Positions 46,202 through 59,495 are shown, numbered from the stretch's first letter. The stretch is DNA of 64,000 nucleotides from Gammaproteobacteria bacterium (GCA_030431775.1 JAUIHW010000010.1:47923-111922); one strand, 5' to 3'. Numbers and translations are program-made. Notes: a model not told the origin generated them from the letters alone.

Positions 46202-46807
46202 GTGGGAGAAAAACCGGCTGAATTCGATCAGGAGTCAAACCCGGAGGCTGGGCCTGCAGAGACCAGTGAGCCTGTCACCGAGCAGGGCGCAGAAGCGGCG
46301 GCTGCTGAACGTGAAGGAGAGAGTGGTGCCAGTAATGACCCGCTCGAGGCTTTGCAGGCCGAAATAGCGAGCTTGCAGGAGCAATTGGCCGACAGCCAGG
46401 AACAGGTGATGCGGGCGGCGGCCGAGGCCCAGAATGTTCGCCGTCGGGCCGAAAAAGATGTTGAGAATGCGCACAAATTTGGGTTGGAGAAGTTCTGCAG
46501 TGAACTGCTGGTAGTCGTTGACAACCTGGAACGGGCCCAGGAGCAGGCCGATAAGGACGACGAAGCTCTGCGGCCGCTGATTGAAGGTATCGAGTTGACG
46601 CACAAGAGCTTTCTTGATGTGTTGGCCAAATTCAGTCTGGAGCGGGTTGACCCGGTGGGTGAGCCTTTCGATCCGCAGTTACACCAGGCGATGACCATGG
46701 TCGAAAACCCGGACAGTGAACCGAATACGGTGCTAGACGTGATGCAGAAGGGTTATACCCTGCATGGGCGACTGCTGCGCCCGGCCATGGTCGTGGTCAG
46801 CAAATAA
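46202..46807 (+). CDS. grpE: Nucleotide exchange factor GrpE (GTG start proposed)
   Basis: [42 protein letters not shown]...[46 protein letters not shown]. Confidence 0.96.
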   Translation: MGEKPAEFDQESNPEAGPAETSEPVTEQGAEAAAAEREGESGASNDPLEALQAEIASLQEQLADSQEQVMRAAAEAQNVRRRAEKDVENAHKFGLEKFCSELLVVVDNLERAQEQADKDDEALRPLIEGIELTHKSFLDVLAKFSLERVDPVGEPFDPQLHQAMTMVENPDSEPNTVLDVMQKGYTLHGRLLRPAMVVVSK

Positions 46808-46832
46808 ATTAACACACCAAGAAGCCGAAACG

Positions 46833-46860
46833 CTTGAAAATCAGGGTTTCGTACCCATAT
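46833..46860 (+). promoter_or_regulatory. Putative sigma-32 promoter for dnaK
   Basis: CTTGAAA-N14-CCCATAT upstream of dnaK ATG at 46918. Confidence 0.65.
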
Positions 46861-46917
46861 CACGAACAAGACACAAATCCCGGTAACGGGCTTGAATGAC
46901 GCAAAGGTAGGTAAACA

Positions 46918-48849
46918 ATGGGCAAGATTATAGGAATTGACCTCGGAACAACCAACAGCTGTGTGGCGGTTCTGGATGGCGACAAGCCGAAAGTAATTGA
47001 AAACTCAGAGGGTGATCGCACCACCCCATCAATCGTCGCATACACCGAAGACGGCCAGATTCTGGTTGGCCAGTCGGCCAAGCGCCAGGCAGTGACCAAT
47101 CCGGACAACACGATTTTTGCGGTGAAGCGCCTGATTGGCCGGCAATTTACTGATGATGTTGTCCAGAAAGACATCAAAATGGTGCCGTACAAAATTGTCG
47201 CCGCCGACAATGGCGACGCCTGGGTGGAAGCCAATGGCGAGAAAATGTCCGCGCCGCAGGTGTCTGCGCAAGTTCTGATGAAGATGAAGAAAACCGCCGA
47301 AGAGTTTCTTGGCGAGACTGTGACCGAGGCGGTTATTACCGTACCGGCCTATTTCAATGATTCGCAACGTCAGGCCACCAAAGACGCTGGAAAAATTGCC
47401 GGTCTTGATGTAAAGCGCATCATCAATGAGCCCACTGCAGCTGCGCTGGCCTATGGTATGGACAAGTCGCAAGGTGATAAGACCATTGCGGTGTATGACC
47501 TTGGCGGTGGTACTTTCGACATCTCCATTATTGAAATAGCCGAAGTGGACGGCGAGCATCAGTTCGAGGTGCACTCCACCAACGGTGATACCTTTCTCGG
47601 TGGTGAAGACTTTGACCTGCGCTTGATCGAATATCTGGCGGATCAGTTCAAGAAAGACAACGGGATTGATTTGCACAATGATCCTCTGGCTTTGCAGCGT
47701 TTGAAAGAGGCGGCGGAGAAAGCCAAGATTGAGCTGTCCAGCAGCCAGCAGACCGAAGTAAATCTGCCCTATATTACGGCCGATGCCAGTGGGCCGAAGC
47801 ACCTTGTGGTCAAGCTGAGTCGGGCCAAACTGGAATCTCTGGTGGAAGAGCTGGTCAACCGCTCGCTGGAACCTGTAAAGATTGCTCTGAAAGATGCCGG
47901 AGTGCAGGCGGGCGATATCGATGATGTGATTCTGGTCGGTGGTCAAACCCGCATGCCGTTGGTGCAGGAGAAAGTAAAAGAGTTTTTTGGCAAAGAACCG
48001 CGTAAGGATGTTAACCCCGATGAAGCGGTTGCCATGGGTGCGGCCATTCAGGGCGCAGTGCTGTCTGGCGATGTCAAAGACGTATTGTTGCTGGACGTGA
48101 CTCCGCTGACTCTGGGTATTGAGACCATGGGTGGTGTGGCCACTCCGCTGATTGAGAAGAATACGACGATTCCGACCAAGAAGTCACAGACCTTCTCAAC
48201 CGCGGAAGACAACCAGACCGCTGTGACAATCCATGTGGTTCAGGGGGAGCGCAAGCAGGCCGGGCAAAACAAGTCGCTGGGTCGTTTTGACCTCGCGGAC
48301 ATACCGCCAGCGCCGCGCGGTGTGCCACAAATCGAGGTAAGTTTCGACATCGATGCGAACGGCATTCTGAACGTGTCGGCCAAAGACAAGGCCACCAACA
48401 AGGAACAGTCAATCGTTATCAAGGCGTCCAGCGGCTTGTCGGATGAAGAAATCGATAAGATGGTGCAGGATGCCGAGGCCAATGCCGAGGCGGACCGCAA
48501 GTTCGAAGAGCTGGTGTCTGCGCGTAACCAGCTGGAAGGTATGGTGCATGCAACCCGCAAAACGCTGGAAGAGGCAGGCGATAAAGCCACCGATGATGAA
48601 AAGTCTTCTATCGAAGCCGCGATTGGCGAGGCCGAAGAAGCCCTGAAAGGGGATGACAAAGAGGCCATCGATGCCGCCAGCACCAAGCTGATGGAAGCTT
48701 CTTCAGGCCTGGCGCAGAAGATGTACGCTGAACAGGCTCAGGCAGCGGATGCAGCCGGTGGGGCGGCCGATGGTGCCGACGCGCAGGCCGACAATGCGGC
48801 TGATGATGCGGTGGACGCCGAGTTCGAAGAAGTTAAAGACGACAAATAA
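46918..48849 (+). CDS. dnaK: Molecular chaperone DnaK
   Basis: 643 aa; [37 protein letters not shown]; acidic C-terminal tail [10 protein letters not shown]. Confidence 0.99.
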   Translation: MGKIIGIDLGTTNSCVAVLDGDKPKVIENSEGDRTTPSIVAYTEDGQILVGQSAKRQAVTNPDNTIFAVKRLIGRQFTDDVVQKDIKMVPYKIVAADNGDAWVEANGEKMSAPQVSAQVLMKMKKTAEEFLGETVTEAVITVPAYFNDSQRQATKDAGKIAGLDVKRIINEPTAAALAYGMDKSQGDKTIAVYDLGGGTFDISIIEIAEVDGEHQFEVHSTNGDTFLGGEDFDLRLIEYLADQFKKDNGIDLHNDPLALQRLKEAAEKAKIELSSSQQTEVNLPYITADASGPKHLVVKLSRAKLESLVEELVNRSLEPVKIALKDAGVQAGDIDDVILVGGQTRMPLVQEKVKEFFGKEPRKDVNPDEAVAMGAAIQGAVLSGDVKDVLLLDVTPLTLGIETMGGVATPLIEKNTTIPTKKSQTFSTAEDNQTAVTIHVVQGERKQAGQNKSLGRFDLADIPPAPRGVPQIEVSFDIDANGILNVSAKDKATNKEQSIVIKASSGLSDEEIDKMVQDAEANAEADRKFEELVSARNQLEGMVHATRKTLEEAGDKATDDEKSSIEAAIGEAEEALKGDDKEAIDAASTKLMEASSGLAQKMYAEQAQAADAAGGAADGADAQADNAADDAVDAEFEEVKDDK

Positions 48850-48933
48850 AAGCGGCCATTGGCGCCTGCTATAGGGTCGGGGTTCGCTTGAAAGCGGCCT
48901 CGGCCCTTGCTGTTTTATACCGGATAAACCCTG

Positions 48934-50061
48934 ATGGCAAAACGAGATTACTACGAAATACTGAACATTGACCGGAACGCGAGCGACGCCGAGATTAAAA
49001 AGGCGTATCGCCGCATTGCCATGAAGTTTCATCCTGACCGCAATCCCGATGACGCCGACGCCGACGCCAAATTCAAAGAAGCCACCGAAGCCTATGAAGT
49101 GCTGTCGGATGGGGAAAAACGTTCGGCTTACGACCAGTTCGGGCATGCTGGTGTCGACCCGCAGTCCGGCGGCTTTGGCGCTGGTGCCGGTTCGTTCAGT
49201 GATATTTTTGGTGATGTATTTGGCGATATATTCGGTGGCGGAGGTGGTCGCTCGCGTGGCGGCCCTCAGCGCGGTTCCGACCTGCAATATACACTCGAAC
49301 TTGACCTCGAACAGGCGGTTAAAGGCACGACGGTTACCATCAAAGTGCCTAGGCTGGTTGCCTGTGAAACCTGTGATGGCAGTGGCGCCAAGCCGGGCAG
49401 CTCTCCAACCAATTGCTCAACCTGTGGCGGGGTTGGCCAGGTGCGTATGCAGCAGGGTTTTTTCTCAGTGCAGCAGACCTGCCCGAACTGTCGGGGGCGT
49501 GGCACCATTATTTCTGACCCATGCAGAGACTGTCATGGCCAGGGCCGGGTGGAAGAACGCAAATCGCTGTCGGTGAAGGTACCGGCCGGAGTAGACACCG
49601 GGGACCGGATTCGTTTGTCGGGCGAAGGAGAAGCCGGGCCCAGCGGTGGTCCCAGTGGCGACCTTTACGTGCAGGTATCGGTGCGCGAACACGCTATTTT
49701 TGAACGCGACGGTAAACACTTGTACTGTGAAGTGCCAATCAGTTTCGTCGATGCCTGTCTGGGCGGCGAGCTCGAAGTACCCACGCTTGACGGCCGGGTA
49801 AAGCTCAAGATTCCTGCTGAAACTCAAACTGGAAAACTATTTCGCTTGCGCGGTAAAGGGGTTGTTCCAGTACGTGGCGGCAGTGCGGGCGATCTGCTTT
49901 GTCGGGTGGTTGTGGAAACACCGGTCAGCCTGAACCGTCGCCAGAAAGATTTGTTGGAGGAGTTCCGATCGTCAATGGAAGAGCGTGGGTCAAAACACTC
50001 GCCCAGAAAAGAGACCTGGTTTGAGGGTGTGAAAAAGTTCTTCGATGATATGACTGGCTGA
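48934..50061 (+). CDS. dnaJ: Molecular chaperone DnaJ
   Basis: 375 aa; J domain with HPD; four CxxCxGxG-type zinc motifs. Confidence 0.99.
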   Translation: MAKRDYYEILNIDRNASDAEIKKAYRRIAMKFHPDRNPDDADADAKFKEATEAYEVLSDGEKRSAYDQFGHAGVDPQSGGFGAGAGSFSDIFGDVFGDIFGGGGGRSRGGPQRGSDLQYTLELDLEQAVKGTTVTIKVPRLVACETCDGSGAKPGSSPTNCSTCGGVGQVRMQQGFFSVQQTCPNCRGRGTIISDPCRDCHGQGRVEERKSLSVKVPAGVDTGDRIRLSGEGEAGPSGGPSGDLYVQVSVREHAIFERDGKHLYCEVPISFVDACLGGELEVPTLDGRVKLKIPAETQTGKLFRLRGKGVVPVRGGSAGDLLCRVVVETPVSLNRRQKDLLEEFRSSMEERGSKHSPRKETWFEGVKKFFDDMTG

Positions 50062-50129
50062 GCCGGTAGGAAGCTTTCTCTGAATACAACCTTCCGCTAT
50101 AGTGGCGTCGCTGACAACGACATGGTTGA

Positions 50130-50951
<822 letters not shown>

Positions 50952-50963
50952 GCCAGCTTTACC

Positions 50964-52244
50964 ATGACGACACCGGAACTGGACCCAGAGCACTTTATCC
51001 CCTTTCGGGCCGAAGATTTGCGGCGCCTGCTGCTGAACAGTCCGGAAATGCAGGATCAGAATCGGCGGCTTTTTGAGAAAATCTGTATTCTGATTCAGCG
51101 CTATTATCACCTGGCGTTCCAAAAGCAGCTGAATACCCTCAAGGATTGCTACGCCCCCTTTAACCCCGACCGCGACACCTTGCCGATTGGCGAAGAGTCG
51201 GCTTCAGTATTGCGGGAAAAGCAGGAGCAGCTGGTGGCTGTGCTGAACGATGTGGTTCAGGCTGCCAACTTTAAGATCGTCAGCCAGCAAGATTTGGACA
51301 ACTCAATTGAAGAGGAGTCACTGTTTAATATTCGCCTGGACGTAGACTTCAACGATTTTGACCAGATCCTGTTTTATCGTCGCGGTGAATCGCGGCGGCA
51401 AGCCTGGGTGCGAAAATGGTACAGCTGGAAAAAAACCAATATTGAGTTCACCAACTACGATCGTGTGCTGGTGTATGTTCGAGTCAAGGGTGAGGCCTAT
51501 TTTCGAGACCGCGACCCGGACAGCATGCTGTTTCGCCCCGGTACTACAATGATCAAACTGTTTCGAAATATTCCAAAAGCCGATCTGGAAATGTTATTCC
51601 CAAACACCGAAGTGGCGATGCGGGTCAGGGACAAGATCATGATCGGTGTACCGGCCGCTGTCAGCGGGGTTGTGGTGCTGGTCACCAAGCTGGGCTCGAC
51701 CCTGCTGTTGTTGGCAGCGTTGTTCGCGTTCTGGTTGGGCTGGCGCAATGAGCCCGTATTTATTGACCAGACTGCGCTGGTAGCCCTGGGCGTAGGGCTT
51801 GGTTCTGTGGGCGCGTATATCTGGAAGCAGTTCAATGCCTTCCGCAACCGCAAAATCCGCTTTATGAAGGTGTTGGCGGACAATCTTTATTTCAAGAATC
51901 TGGACAACAACGCCGGCGTGTTTCATCGCCTTATCGATGCCGCCGAGGAGGCAGAGTGCAAAGAGGTCATGTTGGCGTACTATTTTCTGGTCACTTCGGC
52001 CGAGCCATTGACGCCGCAGTCCCTGGATGAGCAAATCGAACAGTGGCTAAAAGGCTTCGGCGGCGGGCAGTGCGATTTCGAAATTGAAGACGCACTGGAC
52101 AAACTGCGGGCGCTTGGCCTGCTGGATGGTGCGGCTGACTCGGCTGCTGCCGATGCCAACACGCATCTTTTGCCTGTCAAGCTCGACGTTGCACTGGAGC
52201 GTGTGGAAGCTGCCTGTCACGACGCAGTTTCGCGCATCGACTGA
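50964..52244 (+). CDS. TMEM143/DUF3754-like membrane protein
   Basis: 426 aa; HFIPFRAEDLRRLLLNS...LFEKICILIQRYYHLAF; LYVRVKG-type core; two hydrophobic segments (VSGVVVLVTKLGSTLLLLAALFAFWLG). Confidence 0.8.
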   Translation: MTTPELDPEHFIPFRAEDLRRLLLNSPEMQDQNRRLFEKICILIQRYYHLAFQKQLNTLKDCYAPFNPDRDTLPIGEESASVLREKQEQLVAVLNDVVQAANFKIVSQQDLDNSIEEESLFNIRLDVDFNDFDQILFYRRGESRRQAWVRKWYSWKKTNIEFTNYDRVLVYVRVKGEAYFRDRDPDSMLFRPGTTMIKLFRNIPKADLEMLFPNTEVAMRVRDKIMIGVPAAVSGVVVLVTKLGSTLLLLAALFAFWLGWRNEPVFIDQTALVALGVGLGSVGAYIWKQFNAFRNRKIRFMKVLADNLYFKNLDNNAGVFHRLIDAAEEAECKEVMLAYYFLVTSAEPLTPQSLDEQIEQWLKGFGGGQCDFEIEDALDKLRALGLLDGAADSAAADANTHLLPVKLDVALERVEAACHDAVSRID

Positions 52245-52324
52245 GCCAAGACCATAGACAGCACCCTACCTGCTTGCGTACAATGGGAACCATAACGCTG
52301 TTCGCTGAAAAGCGGGCTTGCAGT

Positions 52325-52368
52325 AAAAAAGCGAGATGACGCACGCCGTGCCAGCATCTCGCTTTTTT
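52325..52368. terminator. Rho-independent terminator-like hairpin (bidirectional) just upstream of carA
   Basis: AAAAAAGCGAGATG-ACGCACGCCGTGCCAG-CATCTCGCTTTTTT. Confidence 0.85.
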
Positions 52369-52399
52369 GCAACTAAACCTGCTTATTTAACCGCTGGCA

Positions 52400-53560
52400 T
52401 TGGAGGGCTTCGGATTGTTACAACCCGCGGTATTGGCGCTCGCAGACGGCAGTCTGTTCCATGGCGTCTCTATTGGTAAATCGGGTTTCTCGGTCGGCGA
52501 AGTCGTTTTTAATACCTCGATGACGGGTTACCAGGAAATCCTGACAGACCCATCGTACGCTCAGCAAATTGTAACCCTTACCTACCCACACATCGGCAAT
52601 ACCGGGGTCAATACTGAAGACGAAGAGTCGTCATCGGTCTGGGCGACCGGTCTGGTTATTCGTGATTTGCCGCTAGCCGCCTCCAATTTTCGCTCCGAGC
52701 AAAGCCTGGAAGACTTTCTGAAAGCCAGGGAGGTCGTTGCCATTGCTGAGATTGACACTCGCCGGTTGACCAGGCTGTTGCGCGAAAAGGGCGCTCAAAA
52801 CGGTTGTGTCGTCGCCGCTGCACCAGGTGAAGAAGTGGACGTAGAGTTCGCCCTTGAACAGGCGCGGGCCTTCGCGGGGCTCAAAGGCCAGGATCTGGCG
52901 CAAGTCGTTTCCACAGCCAAGCCCTACTCATGGAATGAAGCAGTCTGGGCCTTGGGTGAAGGGTATGCAAGCACCACAGCTGAGCAGCATAAATACCGGG
53001 TGGTGGCCTACGATTTTGGGGTTAAGCGCAACATTTTAAGAATGTTAGTTTCCAGGGGTTGCGAGATCACCGTTGTGCCCGCAAAAACGCCGGCCAGCGA
53101 AGTATTGGCAATGCAAGCTGATGGGGTATTTTTGTCCAATGGGCCAGGCGACCCTGAGCCCTGTGACTATGCGGTCGAGGCTATCCGTGAAGTGCTCGCC
53201 AGTGACCTGCCTGTGTTTGGCATATGTTTAGGGCACCAGCTTCTTGGGCTGGCGTGCGGGGCAAAATCCGTCAAGATGAAGTTCGGTCACCATGGGGCCA
53301 ATCATCCCGTTCAGGATGTCGACAGCGGTCGGGTGATGATTACCAGCCAGAACCACGGTTTTGCGCTGGACGAAACCAGCCTGCCAGACTGTCTGCGCAT
53401 GACGCACAAGTCCCTGTTTGACAATTCCCTGCAGGGTATTGAGCACACCAGTAAACCTGCATTCAGCTTCCAGGGCCACCCTGAGGCGAGTCCCGGCCCG
53501 CACGATGTCGCGCCTTTATTTGACCGTTTTATCAGCTTGATCGATGCCAAAAAGAACTGA
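52400..53560 (+). CDS. carA: Carbamoyl-phosphate synthase small subunit
   Basis: 386 aa; [18 protein letters not shown]...[38 protein letters not shown]. Exact start uncertain. Confidence 0.98.
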   Translation: MEGFGLLQPAVLALADGSLFHGVSIGKSGFSVGEVVFNTSMTGYQEILTDPSYAQQIVTLTYPHIGNTGVNTEDEESSSVWATGLVIRDLPLAASNFRSEQSLEDFLKAREVVAIAEIDTRRLTRLLREKGAQNGCVVAAAPGEEVDVEFALEQARAFAGLKGQDLAQVVSTAKPYSWNEAVWALGEGYASTTAEQHKYRVVAYDFGVKRNILRMLVSRGCEITVVPAKTPASEVLAMQADGVFLSNGPGDPEPCDYAVEAIREVLASDLPVFGICLGHQLLGLACGAKSVKMKFGHHGANHPVQDVDSGRVMITSQNHGFALDETSLPDCLRMTHKSLFDNSLQGIEHTSKPAFSFQGHPEASPGPHDVAPLFDRFISLIDAKKN

Positions 53561-56500
53561 CATAGAGTCCATACTCATTATTGGTGCGGGCCCGATTGTG
53601 ATCGGTCAGGCCTGCGAATTTGATTACTCGGGTGCCCAGGCCTGCAAGGCACTGCGCGAAGAAGGGTATCGGGTTATTCTCGTTAACTCCAATCCGGCCA
53701 CCATCATGACCGACCCGGCCATGGCGGATTCCACCTATATCGAGCCTGTGAATTGGCGCACTGTCAAAAAAATCATTGAAGCAGAAAAGCCGGATGTACT
53801 TTTGCCGACAATGGGCGGGCAAACAGCACTGAACTGTGCGCTGGACCTGGAGCGCGAAGGCGTTCTCAAAGAACATGGCGTGGAAATGATTGGCGCGCGC
53901 GCTGATGCCATCGACAAGGCTGAGGACCGGCAACGCTTCGACAAGGCGATGAAGGCCATTGGCTTGGATACCCCGCGTGCAGCGTTGGCACACAGCATGG
54001 AGGAAGCGTTACAGCTGATCGACCACATCGGCTTTCCGTGCATCATTCGGCCTTCGTTTACAATGGGTGGTTCAGGTGGCGGTATTGCCTATAACCGCGA
54101 AGAATACCTGGAAATATGCGAGCGTGGTCTAGACCTCTCACCGACCAACGAGCTGCTGATCGATGAGTCGTTGATTGGCTGGAAAGAATACGAAATGGAG
54201 GTGGTGCGCGACCGCAATGATAACTGCATCATTGTTTGCTCCATTGAAAACTTTGATGCCATGGGAGTGCACACCGGTGACTCCATAACCGTGGCGCCAG
54301 CGCAGACCCTGACCGACAAGGAATACCAGATTATGCGCAACGCCTCACTGGCGGTGCTGCGAGAGATTGGTGTGGAGACCGGTGGTTCCAATGTGCAGTT
54401 TGCGGTGAATCCAGCGGATGGCCGCATGGTTGTGATTGAAATGAACCCCAGGGTATCGCGTTCCTCCGCGCTTGCGTCCAAGGCGACTGGCTTTCCCATT
54501 GCCAAAGTGGCGGCAAAACTGGCGGTTGGATATACGCTGGATGAATTGCAGAACGATATTACGGGCGGGGCAACACCGGCTTCCTTTGAGCCCAGTATTG
54601 ACTATGTTGTTACCAAAATTCCGCGCTTCACATTTGAAAAATTCCAGGCCGCCGATGCCCGCCTAACGACCCAAATGAAGTCGGTAGGCGAAGTGATGGC
54701 AATCGGCCGAACCTTTCAGGAGTCGTTGCAGAAAGCGCTGCGCGGCCTTGAAGTAGGGGCCAGCGGCCTGGACCCTATGCAGGACCTCTCGGTAGATGAT
54801 ATACGCAGTTTGCTGATCGGTAAGCTGCGATCGCCGACCAGCGACCGCATATGGCACGTCGCCGATGCGTATCGGGTGGGTTTTAGCACCGAGGAAATTG
54901 CGGAATTCAGCGGAATCGACCGGTGGTTTCTTGTGCAGCTTGAAGATCTGGTGAACACGGAATCCCAGATTGAAAGCTTGAAGTTGGAGCAGATAAGCGC
55001 GGTTGAAATGCGCCGGTTTAAGCGCAAAGGTTTTTCCGACTCTCGCATGGCGGCCCTGCTTTGGGTGTCTGAAAAGGAAGTGCGTGCCCGTCGGCACGAG
55101 CTTGGTGTGCGGCCAGTGTACAAACGGGTAGACACCTGTGCTGCTGAGTTCGCCTCATCGACTGCTTACATGTATTCCACTTACGAGGAAGAATGCGAAG
55201 CTGAGCCAAGCGATCGGGAAAAAATTCTGGTAATTGGCGGTGGCCCCAATCGTATCGGCCAGGGCATCGAATTTGATTATTGCTGTGTGCATGCAGCACT
55301 GGCGATGCGTGAAGATGGCTTTGAAACCATCATGGTCAATTGTAACCCGGAAACAGTCTCCACAGACTACGATACTTCGGATCGTCTTTTCTTTGAACCA
55401 GTGACTCTTGAAGACGTTCTGGAAATCGTTGAGCTTGAGCAACCGCGCGGTGTCATTGTGCAGTTTGGCGGGCAAACTCCTCTCAAATTGGCCAATGACC
55501 TGCAAGCAGCTGGCGTACCGATCATGGGCACCACACCGGATGCCATTGACCGCGCTGAAGACAGAGAGCGGTTTCAGCAAATGATTGAGCGGCTGCATCT
55601 GCTGCAACCACCCAACACAACCGTACGCAGTCAGGAAGAGGCGCTGACCGTGGCCGGGGAAATTGGCTATCCGATCGTGGTACGACCATCCTATGTTTTG
55701 GGCGGCCGGGCCATGGAGATAGTACATAAAGACAGCGAGCTTGAGCTGTACATGCGCGAGGCAGTGCAGGTGTCTGAAGAATCGCCGGTACTGCTGGACC
55801 ACTTTCTAAACGCAGCGATTGAAGTGGATATTGATGCCATCAGCGATGGTGAGCAGGTGGTCATTGGGTCGATCATGCAGCATATCGAGCAGGCTGGTGT
55901 ACACAGCGGGGATTCCGCCTGCTCCCTGCCGCCTTACAGCCTGCCAACCGATGTGCAGAATGAAATGCGGCGCCAGGTCAAGCTGATGGCGCTTGAGCTG
56001 GGCGTGAAGGGGCTCATGAATGTGCAGTTGGCCTATCAGAATGGCAAGATCTATATTATCGAGGTGAATCCGCGCGCGTCGCGCACCGTGCCGTTCGTTT
56101 CCAAAGCCATTGGCGTTTCACTGGCCAAGGTGGCGGCCCGATGCATGGCCGGCAAGACGCTTGAAGAACAGGGTTTTACCGAGGAAATTGTGCCGGACTT
56201 TTATTCGGTCAAGGAAGCCGTTTTCCCGTTCAACAAATTCCCGGCGGTTGACCCGATTCTGGGCCCCGAAATGAAGTCAACCGGTGAGGTGATGGGCGTT
56301 GGTGAAACCTTTGGAGAAGCTTACCTGAAGTCGCAGGTCGGTGCGGGTGACAGTCTGCCTGCTGGCGGGGTGGCATTTATCAGCGTTCGTGATGCGGACC
56401 ACCTCGCATCGGTAGACGTTGCTCGTTCCCTCGTTGATCTCGGCTTCGAGTTGGTCGCTACGCGCGGCACCGCAAAAACCCTGGCGGCTGCCGGTTTGGA

Positions 56501-56765
56501 AGTGCGAGCCATCAATAAGGTACTGGAAGGTCAACCGCACATTGTTGATGCGGTGAAAAACAACGAGATCAACCTGATTATCAATACCACCGAAGGCCGT
56601 CAGGCCATAGCCGATTCGGCAATCATCCGCCGCAGCGCACTGCAGCACAAAGTGTATTGCACAACAACACTGGCTGGAGGTGCAGCCGTTGCCGAAGCAC
56701 TGCAATTCGATGGCGAACTCAAGGTTCGGCGGTTGCAGGATTTACACAAGAGGGTACAGCAATGA
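53544..56765 (+). CDS. carB: Carbamoyl-phosphate synthase large subunit
   Basis: 1073 aa; [37 protein letters not shown]. Confidence 0.99.
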   Translation: MPKRTDIESILIIGAGPIVIGQACEFDYSGAQACKALREEGYRVILVNSNPATIMTDPAMADSTYIEPVNWRTVKKIIEAEKPDVLLPTMGGQTALNCALDLEREGVLKEHGVEMIGARADAIDKAEDRQRFDKAMKAIGLDTPRAALAHSMEEALQLIDHIGFPCIIRPSFTMGGSGGGIAYNREEYLEICERGLDLSPTNELLIDESLIGWKEYEMEVVRDRNDNCIIVCSIENFDAMGVHTGDSITVAPAQTLTDKEYQIMRNASLAVLREIGVETGGSNVQFAVNPADGRMVVIEMNPRVSRSSALASKATGFPIAKVAAKLAVGYTLDELQNDITGGATPASFEPSIDYVVTKIPRFTFEKFQAADARLTTQMKSVGEVMAIGRTFQESLQKALRGLEVGASGLDPMQDLSVDDIRSLLIGKLRSPTSDRIWHVADAYRVGFSTEEIAEFSGIDRWFLVQLEDLVNTESQIESLKLEQISAVEMRRFKRKGFSDSRMAALLWVSEKEVRARRHELGVRPVYKRVDTCAAEFASSTAYMYSTYEEECEAEPSDREKILVIGGGPNRIGQGIEFDYCCVHAALAMREDGFETIMVNCNPETVSTDYDTSDRLFFEPVTLEDVLEIVELEQPRGVIVQFGGQTPLKLANDLQAAGVPIMGTTPDAIDRAEDRERFQQMIERLHLLQPPNTTVRSQEEALTVAGEIGYPIVVRPSYVLGGRAMEIVHKDSELELYMREAVQVSEESPVLLDHFLNAAIEVDIDAISDGEQVVIGSIMQHIEQAGVHSGDSACSLPPYSLPTDVQNEMRRQVKLMALELGVKGLMNVQLAYQNGKIYIIEVNPRASRTVPFVSKAIGVSLAKVAARCMAGKTLEEQGFTEEIVPDFYSVKEAVFPFNKFPAVDPILGPEMKSTGEVMGVGETFGEAYLKSQVGAGDSLPAGGVAFISVRDADHLASVDVARSLVDLGFELVATRGTAKTLAAAGLEVRAINKVLEGQPHIVDAVKNNEINLIINTTEGRQAIADSAIIRRSALQHKVYCTTTLAGGAAVAEALQFDGELKVRRLQDLHKRVQQ

Positions 56766-57238
56766 GTCAGATTCCGATGACGGTTGAAGGTGAGGCTATG
56801 CTGCGGGAAGAGTTAAAGCGCCTTAAAACCGAAGACCGGCCGAGAATCATTCAGGCAATTGCCGAGGCGCGTGAGCATGGCGACCTGAAAGAAAATGCGG
56901 AGTACCATGCGGCTCGCGAGCAACAGAGTTTTGCTGAAGGGCGTATAGCGGAAATAGAGGGCAAGTTAGCCGAGGCCCGGGTGATCGACATTACCAGCAT
57001 GCCGAACAACGGCAAAGTCATATTCGGAACGACAGTTGAACTGATTAATGTCGATACTGATGAAGAGCTGCGTTACAAAATTGTTGGTGATGATGAGGCG
57101 GATGTTAAGCAGAATAAAATATCAGTGAATTCACCGATTGCCCGTGCGCTGATCGGTAAAGAGGAAGGCGATGTTGCCAAGGTGAACACACCCGCGGGAA
57201 CTGCCGAATATGAAATTGCCCAGGTAGAGCACCTGTAA
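56762..57238 (+). CDS. greA: Transcription elongation factor GreA
   Basis: [57 protein letters not shown]. Confidence 0.99.
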   Translation: MSQIPMTVEGEAMLREELKRLKTEDRPRIIQAIAEAREHGDLKENAEYHAAREQQSFAEGRIAEIEGKLAEARVIDITSMPNNGKVIFGTTVELINVDTDEELRYKIVGDDEADVKQNKISVNSPIARALIGKEEGDVAKVNTPAGTAEYEIAQVEHL

Positions 57239-57267
57239 ACGGCGCTGCCGGCAAACGTCTCAAAGTA

Positions 57268-57906
57268 TCAGGCAAGAAATTCCGCCCTGGTTCGCTCGTT
57301 GGTTCTGAACGCTCCACCCAAGGCCGTGGTCTCGGTTTCTGAGTTGACGTCCATAACCCCACGCGACTTTACACAGTAATGCGTTGCCGAGATCGACACC
57401 GCCACATCGTCTGTTTCCAGTAATGTTTGCAAGGCTGTCAGTATCTGCTGAGTCAGTCGCTCCTGTACTTGCGGGCGTTTGCCGAAGAACTGCACCAGGC
57501 GATTGATTTTCGACAAGCCGATGATTTTTTTAGACGGGATGTAGGCCACTTTGGCGGTGCCATCGATGGTTAGAAAATGATGCTCGCAAGAACTGCTTAG
57601 GCTGATTTCTTTGACCTTAACCATTTCCTCCACGCCCATTTTGTTTTCGATCATGCTGATCTTAGGGAAATTCTCATAGTTCAAGCCGGAGAAAACTTCG
57701 TAGACATACATTTTGGCGATTCTGTGCGGCGTTTCCGCCAGGCTGTCGTCGCGCAGGTCCAAGCCAAGTGTCGACAACACCTCGCTCATGTGCCCACAAA
57801 TCAATTCGTATTTTTGCTCGTTGGAGAGGTTTTGATCGATTTTCGGCGTCTCCAGTCCTTCGCTGATCAGGCGATGACGCACGGCTTCGGCAGCTTCGCT
57901 CAACAT
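57268..57906 (-). CDS. folE: GTP cyclohydrolase I
   Basis: 212 aa; [26 protein letters not shown]...[38 protein letters not shown]. Confidence 0.98.
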   Translation of the reverse strand: MLSEAAEAVRHRLISEGLETPKIDQNLSNEQKYELICGHMSEVLSTLGLDLRDDSLAETPHRIAKMYVYEVFSGLNYENFPKISMIENKMGVEEMVKVKEISLSSSCEHHFLTIDGTAKVAYIPSKKIIGLSKINRLVQFFGKRPQVQERLTQQILTALQTLLETDDVAVSISATHYCVKSRGVMDVNSETETTALGGAFRTNERTRAEFLA

Positions 57907-58016
57907 GTCATAAGTTCCTATGTTTCGAGTGCTCTACGCTACCCGATCCAGGATGGATCACCGCTCGCTGGAGTGAACCGTGTGCGGGACTTTAGCGTAT
58001 CCGGAGTATATTTGCG

Positions 58017-59495
58017 TTGACTCAGGGTGGCTGCATGGAACTGTTTGAGACAATTGAAGTACCGAGACCGGCGGCGGAATGCTTCCGCTATCTATTGGAC
58101 TTTTCAAGATGTGAGGAATGGGACCCTGGAGTGCTTAGTGCGGCCCGAAAAGGTGTAGCACCGCTTGGCGTAGGGGCGGCATTCACCGTGGAGTGCGCGC
58201 TGCCAATCGGCAGCATCACATTGGATTATAAAACCGTTCAGGCTCGCGAAAACACGCTGATTAAGCTGATCGGAACGTGCCGTTATTTTACGGTTGAAGA
58301 TACCATTGAGTTCTCCGAGGAGTCGAAAGCGGGGGCTTTGATGACCCGCATCAGTTATCGGGCGGTGTTCAATTTTAAACAGATCCCCAACGTACTTCTT
58401 CGCGCTGCGGCGCCGGGTTTGCGAAAAGTTGGTAAGCAGGCGGTCGACGGCTTGAATGCGGCGTTGTGTGATGACTTCCCGGTCCCTGAACAAACGGCCC
58501 TGTCCGAGCTGGGGGACAAATTGGTTCTGCCGGGAATGGCCTATTTTTCGCGCCTTGGCTATACGCGTGCCAGGCCCCATTTTAATCCTATGTCGGCAGA
58601 CATCTCAGGTAAACGGGTATTGCTAACCGGTGCCAGCTCGGGTATCGGCCTGGCGGCTGCGCACGATCTGGCGCGGCGAGGGGCTGAGCTGCTGCTGGTC
58701 GTTCGGGATAGAGCGAAAGGCGAAAAAGTTGTTACCGACATCAAGCAGCGAAGCGGCAATAGCTCCGTTAGCCTGTTGATTGCCGATATGAGCCTGTTAG
58801 ACGATGTGGACAGTCTGGTAAAGACTCTGCGCTCGAGGCGCAAACCAATTGATATTCTGATCAATAACGCCGGCGCACTGTTCGATGAGCAGAGAGATAC
58901 AGAGGAAGGTTTTGATGAAAGCATGGCCTTGTTACTGCTTGCGCCCTATCGACTGATGACTGGCTTAAAACCAGTACTGGAGCGCGCTGATGACCCGCGC
59001 GTGATCAATGTGGTTTCCGGAGGTATGTACACTCAACGCTTGAACTTACGCGCCCTGGTTACTCCGCCGGTTGACAATTATTCCGGAAGTGCGGTCTATG
59101 CCCAGGCCAAGCGGGCTCTGATGATCGCAACTGAAGCGCTGGCGCACGATTGGGAAAATGAAGGCATTGTTGTTAATGCAATGCACCCCGGTTGGGCCGA
59201 TACGGCCGGAGTGCGTTCTGCTTTGCCGGAGTTCTATAAGCTGACCAAGGGCATTCTGCGTACTCCGCAACAGGGCGCCGATACGATCATCTGGCTGGCA
59301 GTCGCCAGCGAAGCGGCCAGCGTCAGCGGAGAGCTGTTTCTGGACAGAACGCCGCGAGACCCCTATCTTATCCCGGGCACTTGTGAAAGTGAGTCACTTC
59401 GGGCGCTATTGCTGGACTGCCTGCAAAATTGCAAAACCAGGTCGGAGTGGGAGCTGGCAGTAGAGCGCAACAATACAGCTTTTGTCGCAGAGTAA
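58017..59495 (+). CDS. Fusion of N-terminal SRPBCC/polyketide-cyclase-like domain and C-terminal short-chain dehydrogenase
   Basis: 492 aa; ELFETIEVPRPAAECFRYLLDFSRCEEWDPGV followed by GKRVLLTGASSGIGLAAAHDLARRGAELLLVVRD, INNAGALF, YAQAKRA. Confidence 0.88.
   Translation: MTQGGCMELFETIEVPRPAAECFRYLLDFSRCEEWDPGVLSAARKGVAPLGVGAAFTVECALPIGSITLDYKTVQARENTLIKLIGTCRYFTVEDTIEFSEESKAGALMTRISYRAVFNFKQIPNVLLRAAAPGLRKVGKQAVDGLNAALCDDFPVPEQTALSELGDKLVLPGMAYFSRLGYTRARPHFNPMSADISGKRVLLTGASSGIGLAAAHDLARRGAELLLVVRDRAKGEKVVTDIKQRSGNSSVSLLIADMSLLDDVDSLVKTLRSRRKPIDILINNAGALFDEQRDTEEGFDESMALLLLAPYRLMTGLKPVLERADDPRVINVVSGGMYTQRLNLRALVTPPVDNYSGSAVYAQAKRALMIATEALAHDWENEGIVVNAMHPGWADTAGVRSALPEFYKLTKGILRTPQQGADTIIWLAVASEAASVSGELFLDRTPRDPYLIPGTCESESLRALLLDCLQNCKTRSEWELAVERNNTAFVAE

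Noticed and set aside
47029-47946. 305-aa minus-strand ORF inside dnaK
   Set aside because: Fully antisense to dnaK; codon-bias mirror ORF.
48885-48925. Third sigma-32 promoter before dnaJ
   Set aside because: A CTTGAAA is present but no convincing CCCCAT-type -10 at proper spacing.
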